64,000 bases of DNA, from the NCBI GenBank assembly GCA_028554755.1, contig JAPTOF010000005.1:14110001-14174000 (forward strand). The letters run 5' to 3'. The position numbers and the translations under genes are program-made. Each line of letters begins with the position of its first letter. The first letter of the stretch is position 1. The notes under the pieces were generated by a model that was not told the DNA's origin, did no database searches, and worked only from the letters and a program-made list of their open reading frames with translations. The stretch comes from Cordia subcordata (taxonomy: Eukaryota; Streptophyta; Magnoliopsida; Boraginales; Cordiaceae). Below, piece after piece: positions 36,701-48,700 of this stretch.

Positions 36701-39700
36701 CATGCATGACACTAAGTGCAAACAAAAACTAGTGAAGAAATGATTATCAAGCCATTAGAAGACTAGTAACTAATTCAAGCCAGTTTCTTCACACAATTGA
36801 GAGTACGCACGTCTCTTGCTCGACTATCTCTGCCATATGGCATCTGGCAGCAGGATAGTTTTCTATTCTTGTTTTTCAAAATTATCAAAACAGCTAATAT
36901 AATTATTTGTAGCATTTGTTTTTACAATTTCCCAACACAAGAAGCAGAAGCAAACCAAAATCTCCCATCATCAACAAATAAAAGCAGCTTTTGTACAAGC
37001 AACAAAGACTTTGTTTAGCCTAATTGTGAGTGTTTAGCCTAATTGTGACATTTCAACTGTTCAGTTGTAGTGCTTTTAGCAGTAGTCTTGGGTGGAAGTG
37101 TATTCTGTTGATTGTTTGGCCTTGTATATTAGGAACTGAACTTTCAGTTGTTTTGAAGACAATTAGATTTTCAAAAATATAGAATAGTATCTAAAAGGAA
37201 AAGGGAAGAGGAGAAGAAGAAGAAGAAGAAGAAGAAGAAGAAGAAGAAGAAGAAGAAGAAAAATAATTTGTGACATTATCTAAAAATAATTTGTGACATT
37301 ATCTAAAAACAGCTTTTTAAGAGCCTATTTTGAAAGCTCCAATTTAGAGCCTCTAGTTTTTCACCTTCTTTTAACCTTTACATCAATGTAAAGCTCTTCT
37401 AAAAATTGGCCAAACCAGTAAGCTTCAACTCTTAAAGTTTAAACTGACACAAAACATTTTTATGTGTCCAAAAGTTGGGCCAGAAACACTCTAAGTGGAC
37501 AAAGTCCACTTTATACTTACCCAATGTTTGGATTGAGTGGAATGGGGGGATGTGAACAGGTTGCCATCCCCTTGCTTGGGTAGAAGGGATGTGGGAGAGG
37601 GTGTTGAGGGTTTTGACATGTTCCCCAATAGCCTTTAAAATCGATCCTCCCAAATTGGGAGAAAATGGAGGGAGAGGATTTCTTTTTTGTAATAACTTTT
37701 GTACCCTTCTTTTTATGTTTAAATATAAAATTGAAAAGGGGTATAAAAGTCCATTTAAACATAAAATTCACCCTCCCTTCCATTTCCTTTCCAATCCAAA
37801 CAAGAAAACTCTACGATCCTTTTTGAACTTTTCCTCTATAAAATTTTCCAATCGAGCAAGAATCCTTTATTAAACTCTATCCCCTAAACACATGGTGTTA
37901 ATGTTTTCTCAGCCATCAAACGTCTTCCACTTGTGCAGAATACAGTTCAAATCCGAACTCTTCCATCAACAGTTCTGCACTTCTGGCTGATGTTTCTCTT
38001 GTGCTGCACTTGCTTGCTCACTACCCCCAACTCCCTTCTTTGCTTGTCCCTCCCTTCGTCCCTCCTAATGAGTCAACGATTCACAGGAAAACGCACCACA
38101 TAGCCTCAATGGAGTACCTTAGCTGCTACCCACCTAAGGCAGCTGTCTCCACACCACCACCAATTGCAACCCAAACACTTTCCCTGCCCTTATTTGCCTC
38201 CCCCACAATAAGCAGCAATCTGCACATACCCAGAGCAGATATAAAAGCCATTTCTTACACATCTTTGCTATTGTCTGCCACATAAAGCAACAAATTTTTC
38301 AACCAGAAGTTGACCCTGGTAAGCTATGGTTATCCTGATTAAGTTGCTGTCATGTGAGTACAAATTCAAAAGCTTCTCTGACCTATACTTGCTTTCATGG
38401 GGAAAAAACTAGAAAAATGCCATCTTTAACTTGTACTATTTATGTGCACCAAACACAAAATAGAAAACATGCGTCCATTTTTTTCTTGGAAATCAAAACA
38501 GAACAATGTGTTACCAAATAGGCTTATGCTTCTTTGCAGTATGATGAAATCTATCTCTTTAACATCTGGTTCAAAAGATTGCTGCAGCTGAATTATCAAC
38601 CGTAAAGATAACCATTCACAAATTATTCAGAGCAAACCGAAGAAGAAATAGGTATTTAGGAATATTATGCTGGTAGAGCAGGTATGACAAATTCAACAAT
38701 TGCCAGAATCAAGTTTCAATCCTAGACAGAAGTTTTCTCCTTTAGTAGTATACTACAAATTGGGAACTGCATAGAACTAATATTACCCGTGTGCAACACC
38801 GTAGTAGTTGCAGATTTACCAAAACATCGTGACACAAGAGCAGCAAGACCCCCGAGTGACGCCTACGAGGTGTTCATCTAGTGGTAAGGAAGATCAAGAT
38901 TTAGGCTTTGGGAGTATGAGTTTCCATGCCCAAGCTTGTTAGTACGCTTGTTATTTGTTCAACTATACACATATTGGTTGTTCCCGCTATAAATGGGTTC
39001 TTGTACTCCCATAGTTTGATAACCAGAAAAACCAACAAAGAAAAATATGGTGACTTGAAGTATGCACATACTTTTGACCAACGTGATTCTGCAGTTACAT
39101 CTCCTCTCTCCCGGAGCATTGACATGAAACTAGACCTAGCAGCTGCCCATTCTGCTTGAGCCTTCTCTTCAGCGGCTCTTTTCAGTGGAAGAATCCTGCA
39201 AATAAAGAAGAAATCCTTAGATTGTATGAGAATGGAAAACACAGAGAGTAAATAATGTCCTTTTCCCTAAAAATATAGTTGGAAAGTATAACTCCGCCTA
39301 TAAAGTAGGAGGTATGTGTTAAATACGGACAAAAAAAATACATTTTCCAAATCTAGCTCTGGCTATATTGACAGTTTTATCTTCAGAATAAAGGAGGACC
39401 ACCCTACGGAGTCTGCTACCTACAATGCAATACATTGTCAAGCATGGTGTTAAGTTTGCAAGGACTGTTGCATTGCCTCCAGGATGTAGTCTATATAGGG
39501 AAGGAGGTTCCCTCAACTTCAAGGATGCGGCAGATGGAGAAGGTACTCCAGTGTAGGTGGGGTTGGAAGGAAATGTTTTAAGCTTCAGTATTTGGGAAAA
39601 GGATAGATTGAGGGACAAGGTGGCAAAGACAATAAATAAATATGAACCTTTTGCTAACAAATTAAACTTTTAAATGACGTGATCATCTAACAAAATATCA

Positions 39701-42700
39701 GAGACCAATTCACAGAGACTATGGGTTGAATTCCTGCTACCACCCATCTAAAAATTATCCACGTGTAGTGCTTAATGCAAATAGTATGTGAGGGGATGTG
39801 TTGAAGATAATAAATAAATATAATAAAGGCCCCTCACACACATTAAAACTTTTAGATGAGAAAATGCTGACAGCTCAAAAGGCTGCAGTAAGGATATCAA
39901 ATAACCACATCATCTAGAAGCTTAAAAATTTAGAGAAGAATATACTATATTTATTCATTATCTTCAACACACTTCCTTGCATGCATCTAGAGTAGAACCT
40001 ACAACCTCTCTCAATTTGGCTCTCACACCAGATTAGATGATCAGATAAGATTAAGTTGTCAAAGAGGGGATTGATTTTGTTTAATACTACCTAGAAGAGT
40101 AAAGGCTGATTGATTAGGCTTAGCTTGTTATAGAAGGAAAGAAAAAGAGGAATATGTAAATCTACAAGACCTAAACAGATGCAAATTTTGCACAAACAAA
40201 GCTTTATGATAAAGCCAATATAGGATCATATCATCCATTATCAACATCCATTTCTCACCCACTCTACATGGAGAGATATAACAATTCTGATATTCTAGTT
40301 CACACCTACTTCTATCACATCAATGGCTAAAGATTTTCCACAGTGATTAGTGCACATGTTTAAAGGCTAACTAGTGTGAGAAACCAGGGGTACAAAGTGC
40401 ATAGTAACTTTTTATCAAGTATCACAACATCAATCATACCTTTCATTCAACATGTTCTCCCTCTCTTTTCGGTCCAAGGCCTCAAAACGTGGATCATGGC
40501 CCCATTTCTTTTTAAATGTTTGATAGTTGGTATTGTGATCTATATCCTGGATGTCAGGCACGGTCAGAATGCAATCTTTAGTCCTTACATCTCCCTGATG
40601 AAATTTCAGAAATCCAAGGCAACTATTAAGGGATAAATGCACTGAACCTCCTTTGCTTCATCAAGTAACTGCTTGAATCCTTCCACTGCAGCCTTCTGAG
40701 CTGCTCGTTTTTCTTTGCGTTCTTCTTCAGCACGTGTCCTGACATAGTGCTCGAATATTGCTCTTCGAGCACTGTGACTCGGTATTGCCTGTAACATGGG
40801 GGATTTTCCAGTAAGAAAAGCATTCAAAGTAGTTATTCGAGGTAACACTAGGAGATGAATCAATCAGTAAGAAAAAGCAGGAAGTAAACTAGCAGAACAA
40901 CACGTGAAAGATATATTAGGCACGGTCAGAACTGTCAGAGGAGCCAAAATGGATGAGAAATAAAAAATTGCAACAAGAACGAATAAACTTGAACATGCAA
41001 TTTGACATCACATTAACCATGCAATCCAAAATTCAGCAGACACTAGATGAGACTTTATTCTAGCATCAACTGCAAAACAAGTAGCTTTGGTGCATGATCA
41101 AAACCTCATTGTAGGTTAATAAGCTGAATGGTATATTATGTACTAGGAAAACATTAAACAAACAGGGAAAATGATTAGCTTAAACAAGAATATGCAATCA
41201 AATCTAACCACACACCATCTGTTAGGACATACTACAAAACTGCCACCAGCCTACCCATTATAGCATGGTAATTAAGCAAGGATCAATGCGAACATGACCC
41301 TTTGAGGAATAAGTATCTGAATGTCCAAAGAAATATCGGAAGGAATCATACTCCAAAAGCCATCAGCAAAATATATATTCCCACACAACCCCCTTTTCCT
41401 GAAAGCCAAAGTTTACCGGTATCTCTAAATGTCAATAATGTTGTTGGCATATATACATTTCTTCCTAATCGGAAATTCTCAAGTTTCAAGTTAACAATGT
41501 AAGATCGTGAGCCACTTCTCGCATCAACTAATTGGTTTTTAAGATGGAACAACAGTGAATTCTTAACACGGTATTAGAGATGGATTTTGGCCCAATTTCT
41601 CACGTCATCCATGTCTGACCCATCTCTATTTGTTTCATTCGTTTCAGCTCTCAGTTCTTGATTCTTTATTCTCATCATGGGCCACACGTGACGGAGTGCT
41701 GAAATATACATTTTTCTCACAAAGAAAAGTCTCAAATTTTGAGTTCACTATATAAGATGCTAAACCACTCCTGTCATTAACCAATTGGTTTTTGAGATGG
41801 AATCCTAGTGAATTCTTAACAATGCCAAGGCTAAGTTCAAATTATGGAAAGGCAACTGTTTGGCTTGATTCAGCAGGATACCCAAGAGGATGTGTGATCA
41901 TGTAAGTCAGAGTTTGGAACGAAAATAAATGAGGTAGAAAGGAAAAGGAAAATCTGAAAATAACTGCAGCTGCAAGGTTAAAGTTGCATCAATTGTTCTC
42001 AAAAAGAAAATTTTTCTCAGTGAAAACAAAACTCTTAATAGGAAATCAATCTTGACAGTAATTTATTACATGTTATGAAAACAAGTCTGTTGTGGATGCA
42101 TAAAGTGCAAAGCATTAATGGCTCCCGAGTATGAAGTCTTAAGAAACCACACATTTTTGAGATTTTATATTGGCAAAACCATGCATTTTTTGGTTCCAAA
42201 TTCTCCCTCGCTCATGACAATCCCATTCATTGCATCTAAACAGGCACTAATCACTCATTTTTGAGGCAATGAAGGCTCTATCTTTATTGTGGATGAACAA
42301 AAGTCTGCTATCACTGCTACTGGTTTTAATTAATAAGTTGGTAAAAGAGAAACTTTTTCTGCCCCAGCTTCCCACACTTTTTCTTTTTTCACTTCAACTT
42401 TCCCACTAGTCCATGAGACGGTATCCCATCACAGACAAGGTAAAAGCAGGCCTTACAATATTTCTACTTTTGATGCTGTAGCAAGTTTCATAGAATCAAT
42501 TCCTTTTCGTACTCCGCAAGCTCTAATGTTAGTTTTGCCTGAAAAGGGATGCCACATGCATTTATACAGGTGATCAGTATTATCTCAAACAATGCCACAT
42601 ACAATCTTGGAGTCTACACATGCACTTGAATGTTAACATAATTTTCATTGCCCCCAAGTGGATGTACGCATACTGCAGAGACAGCACAAGATTTCCAAGT

Positions 42701-45700
42701 ACAGATCTATTCATCCTATAACATATAAGAGCAATGTATACAACTGAGAAGTTCACCCAGTTGCAGTAAACACATACAAGTCTAACAAACCTGCATAAGA
42801 AGTTCCAGATGTTGAAAGGCCCTTAGATCCTCAAGAAAAGTATTTCATCTTTAGATTCAACAAACCTTAAAGCGTGGATCGAACAGTATCTTTGGAAGCT
42901 CCTTCTCCCATTTTGAGAATGGTGCCACTCCACGTTCCTTGAGCATCTCCTAAATATTACATGTGTAACAGAAAATTAACCACCAAGGTATAAAATCATT
43001 TAACAGGCAAGATATTAATTATAAGGAAAGAACCACGATAATATCATCTCACGTTTTGTTCATAGAATTTCAAATGGAGCCTACATAACAATGACGGACA
43101 AGTGAGCGTCTGTTAATGCTGTCTATTCAGCTAATCTTGTGTAAATGCACCGAAGCCCAATAGCTCCTTTCCACTGTGAAAGTATCATGCTTAAGTTTCA
43201 ATCCATAATTTTGATATGTTCCAGTCAAGATAAACAAAGATCGGGAGATAGAAAGAGCAACACAGAAAAAGAAAAGAGAGGATACTCTACCTGCACAAAA
43301 CGATAACATCATGCAGCACAAAACAGTAACATTATCTGCACTAGGAAGTGCATAATAAAACTCCAATACTTGCAACAGCTGACTCATGCCGCATGGAGTA
43401 CTAATTAACTTTTTACTTTCACCTACTCTTAATACTCCCTCTTGTTAACTTGAGAGAAAAGTAATTGTCTTCATTATTAGAAAATGATTACAAGCCTGTT
43501 ATATATGTAAGCTTCAGGTACAATTAGGCCGTTAGTTATAACTGCTCTGCTAGCTAGTGCTGAGTTGTCATGAGAGGATCACTAACTAATCATCTATAAC
43601 TAACAACCCAGACATTACTTCTAAGCAACAATATTACAAATATAACCCTGTACTCTAAAATCCCCCTCAAGCTGAACTCTGGCTTTGGCCAAGGGAAGCT
43701 TGTTGATGAGATACTCAAACTGTTGTGTGGAAAGGGCCTTAGTGAATAAGTCTGCCAGCTGCTCTGTTGATGGAAGATAAGAGATTTGTAGCTTCTTGGA
43801 CACCACCTGCTCCCTTATGTAATGATAATCCAGTTCTATATGCTTAGTTCTAGCATGAAAAACAGGATTAGAGGCTAGAGCTAATACAAAGAGATTATCA
43901 CATGCAAGTGTAGGAGGAGAGACTGTAATATGTCAAGCAGATAGTAAGTAGGTGAGCCAAGTGATTTCAGTAGCAGTTTCAGCCACTCTACTTCAGTGGA
44001 GGATCTGGCTATGGTAGGCGGCTTTTTGGAACACAAAGAAATCAGATTTGACCCCATAAACACACAGTAACCTGTTGTTGATTTCCTATCCAAGGGGTCA
44101 CTAGCCCAATCACTATCTGAGTATATGTAAGGTGAGAGGACCAGGAGTGAAAATCAACCCCTAAGTGATTGTCACTTTGATAAACCTGAGGATTCTTTTT
44201 TACCCTAGCAAAATTTGAGTTAGTAGGGCCATGCATTTTCCGAGACACAGTATTGACAGCAGATTGGACAATCACTTAGATAAACTTGAGGATTCTTTTT
44301 ACTGTAGCAAAATCTAAGGGGCTTGCATTTTCCGACACACAGTATTGACAGCATATTGGATCTCTAGTCTAGTGACTGTGAGATATTGAAATGCCCCAAC
44401 TAAGCTTCTGAATAGGGTAGGACTGGAAAAAGGTAAATCCCCATTAGCTGCACCTTTTGTTTATTTGGAAGTTCTAGGAGTATTAGCTGATTTACAGTCT
44501 TCCATGCCTGCCTTGTGTAGAAAATCCTTAGCATACTTAGTTTGATGTAATAATAGCCCAAAGGACAATTCTTGGATTTCCAGGGCAAGAAAATAGGAAA
44601 TATTACCCAGGTACTTCATTGCAAAAGTAAAGCCCATAGCAGAAATCAGTGTTGAAATGGCCTGATTCGATGAGCCAGTGATGATTATGTCATCAACATA
44701 TACAAGAATGCTGACAGTAGCTGTAGGGTTTCTTTCGACAAATAGGGAAGTATCTGTTAAAGTGGTAGTGAACCCTTGACTCATAAGAAAACCGGACAGT
44801 TTAGAATATTAGGTCCTTTGTGCCTGTTCTAAGCCTTACAAAGACTTCTATAATCTACAAACATATCCAGGCTTGTAGGGTCTTAGAATCCCTGTGGTAG
44901 TTGCATATAGACTACTTCATCTAAGCCCCCATGTAAAAAGGCATTTGAGATGTCTAACTAATGTAAAGACCATCCAAAATGCATAGCTAGGCTAGTACAG
45001 TCCTTATAGTCTGTGTTTTCACCGGTGGACTAAAAGTTTCTTCATGGTCCAAGCCTGCCTCTTGATGAAAACCTCTGGCCATTAGCCTAGCCTTGAATCT
45101 AGCAATAGAACCTTCAGTTTTCCTCTTTATTTTGTACACCCACTTACAACCAATAGGTTGTCTATCAGGAGGTGGGGGCACTAGGGTCCACGTTTGTTGC
45201 TTCATGAGAGCCCTACACTCTTCTTGCATTGCCTGTTGCCAACATGGCACCTTTACAGCCTCTTTGAAGGAGGTAGTTTCTGTTTCAGTGAGTGTGAGAG
45301 TGGTGGAGTGTAACTGGTACAGTGGACGTGGTAAAGAACCAGTTTTAGACCTGGTTAGCATAGGATGATTGTTTGCTGGAGGGGGTGGATGATGAGATGA
45401 ATGTTGAGAGGCAGATGGAAATGCAATAATAAATAGAGAATTAGGAGACACAGACCCTACATTGTTCTCTGTATGACCAAGAGAACGCATAGATTCCAAT
45501 TCTTGTAAAGAAGAAGAAGGAGATGATGTGAAACAAGAACTGGACTTAAGAGAATTAGAAGTTCCTGGTTGTGTTGAAGAACTGGAAGGCAAGAAGATAT
45601 TTGTACTTGGAATAGATGTTAGAAGGACCACTGGAGACTCTGGCAGTTCATGATTGACTAATGAGTCTAAGAAAGAATGGCTGTGAAACAATGGAGGAAA

Positions 45701-48700
45701 AGTACAAGCACAGACAGTAGATTCTCAAACAGTGCTAAAAAGGAAAGTATTTTGAATGAATTTTACATGTCTAGACATGTATACCCTGTTGGTAGACAAC
45801 TAGACACCTGCATCCCTTGGTAGTTAATGGGTAGCCTACAAAAACACAAGGTTTGGACTTATTATCAAGCTTATGAACTGTGTATGGCCTTAGCCAGGGG
45901 TGGCATACGCAACCAAACACCCTAAGAAAACTGTAATCAGGGAGTTCATGATATAGACATTCATAAGGAGATTTATGATTAATAGTATGAGTAGGAACCC
46001 TGTTTATAAGATAATTGGCTGTGGCAAGTGCCTCAAGCCAATATTTGACAGGCATTTTACTGTGATTTAACAGTGCTAGAGTAGTTCTCTCCACCTTCCC
46101 AATTTTGTTCAGGTGTGGGTGGGCAATTATTTTTGGCGAAGTGTGCCAAGAGACTGCAGGTAAGTTTGCAAGGAGTGATTAACAAATTTCCCCCCATTGT
46201 CAGTCCTGAAAACTTTGATATCTAAGTAAAATTGAGTTTTAACCATTGTAGTGAAGAAAGTGAAAGCATTATAAGCATCACTTTTAAATTTCAGAGGATA
46301 GATCCAAGAGAATTTAGTAAAATCATGTAGGAAAATGATATAATATTTGTATTTCGTACAAGATTCAACAAGGTAAGGTCCCCATACATCTGAATGTACT
46401 AAATCAAAAGGTCTAGTAGTTTGAGTTACAGAACTGGGAAAAGACAGTCTATGGGCTTTTGATACAGAACAGTCCTGACAGTTCTCTGTAGAATAGCCTA
46501 GCTGCTCATTTATGCTAGTAGAAATAACAGCTGATACATGCTTATTGTGATGACCAAGCCTTAAGTGCCTTATCCTGTCCTCAGTAGATGCAGAGTCTGT
46601 GCAGATGCAGTGAAAGGCTGAAGAAAACTCAGAAGAATGAGACTGAAGCTAAAAAGGAATGGGGTATAGTCCTTTGCCACAAGGGCCCTTGAACAGAACC
46701 TTGTAGGACTTGTTGTCCAGCAAAGTGACATCCTTAGAGGTAAATATGGCAGTGCAGTTATTATCTTGTGTCAATTGATGGATAGATAAAAGATTGGATG
46801 AAATAGAAGGTACGAATAAGACATTAGACACAAGGAGATTGGCAGAGGGGGTAGGAAGAATACCAGAACCAAAGTTAAGAATAGATAGAGTTACTCCATT
46901 ACCCACTGTAACTGAACATGTTCCCTTGTAAGGCTAAGTTTGATGCATTTGTTGCATGTCTGAAGTGACGCAGCTTGTTGCTCCTGTATCCAGAAACCAT
47001 GGACTAGCAGCTGCAGATGTAGTAGGCCAAGTGGTAGAGAGTTGAGCAGTAAGAGCAGCAAAGTTAGAAGATTCAGGTTTTGGTTCAGAGGCTTGTGCAC
47101 TATGAGCAGCTTATTCAGACTTGACATAGAAATAATTTTCAGTGTCAAGCCTGTGCCAATACTGCAATGCATTGTGGTTTGGCTTCCCATATATCTAACA
47201 AACAAGACCAGCTGTCTGGTTGTTAGGAGTGTTAGGTTTCTGAGCTCTGCCTTGACCTCTTTGACCCCTGCCCCTTGAAGTGTTATTAAAAGCTCTGCCT
47301 CTACATCTGCCTCTTTGTGCAGTAGCATTAGTATACAGGGCAGTTTGAAGATCTTGATTAGGCTGAGAGACAGTAGATTCAGTTAAGGTAAGTTTAGAAT
47401 TGAATGCAAGGTTAAGTTCTTCATCAACGTGTAGACTGATGAGCTCAGAAACTGTGACAGGCTCTGGTCTGACTCTAATAGAGGTCCTGATGGTGTCATA
47501 AGCTGCAGGCAAGCCTTGTAAGGTATAGTAGACAATATCTTCATCCTTGAGAGGTTCATTTGCTCCAGCTAGGGCATCTACAATAGCTTTGACTTCATCA
47601 GTGAAAGCCTAGATAGTCTTAGCACCTTTAGTGATGTTTTGAAGTCTATGCCTAGGTTGATATACCAAAGACCTGCTGCTGGATTGAAATCTCTGCTCTA
47701 TTGCAAGCCAAATCTCAGAGGAGGTATTAAGTTGATAGATGTGACTGAGAATGGAATTGGAGACAAAGGAATAAAAGCAACTTTTCAAATATTGATCAAT
47801 GTCTTGCCAATTTGTGTACTCAGGATTAGGAGAGACGGAGCCATCAGGTTGCCTTAATACAGGGCTAGGGCAGGGAACTTTTCCTGTAACATGATCAAAC
47901 AATTTGCAGTCCTTAAGGAAGGATTGAAATTGAGTTTTCCAAAAGAGATGATTCTGAGTGTCAAGTTAGATGTTCACATATGCTGGAAAGTATTGAAGAA
48001 ACAGTTTAACAGCTGGTGAAAGAGATTGATTTGAAGGAAGAGCCATGAGTGCTCTGTTAGGGTTAGGGTTTATAGCTCAAAAGTGAGATTTCAAGAGACT
48101 TGATGATTTTGTGATGCGATTGTGAAAATGAATCGATTGATAGGCTCACACAAATGAAAAATAGTAGTAAACAGAAATTCAGGGCTGGGTGAAAAGATCT
48201 GAGTAGATTTTGATGATGATTTAGATGAAGAAAACACTAAAAATGCGAACAAATTGAAGAAACAACACTTGAATGAAATCCTGAAGAAAAAAGGAATAGA
48301 GATCAGCTTGCAAATAGACAATCTAGCTTTTTGATAATGATCTGGGTAGATTTTGATGAAGATTTAGATGAAGAAAACCCTAAAAATGCAAACAAATTGA
48401 AGAAACAACACTTGAATGAAAACCTGAAGAAAAAAGGAGTAGAGATCAGCTTGCAAATAGACAATCTAGCTTTTTGATGGAGTGAAACACTTGTTTGATG
48501 AGCTCGGCAGCCATTAGAGATGAGCTTCGAAGCTCAAAAAAGGAATCAGGACCATGCCTGCTCTGGATACCACGTTAACTTGCCAGAAAAGTAACTGTCT
48601 TCATTATTAGAAAATGATTACAAGCCTGCTATATATATAGGCTTCAGGTACAACAAGGCAGTTAGTTACAACTGCTCTGCTAGCTAGTGCCGAACTGTCA

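Noticed and set aside
37211..37261. GAA repeat considered as a coding polyglutamate/lysine tract or CRISPR-like array
   Set aside because: It is a simple microsatellite within a MITE; the window contains no array of spaced identical repeats and is eukaryotic.
45093..45368. A 91-codon plus-strand open frame
   Set aside because: It overlaps the antisense copia integrase/reverse transcriptase region, and its codons show no independent protein-like pattern.
48050..48080. Telomere-like AGGGTTAGGGTTTA
   Set aside because: Only two or three units, inside the copia leader just before gag; not an interstitial telomere array.
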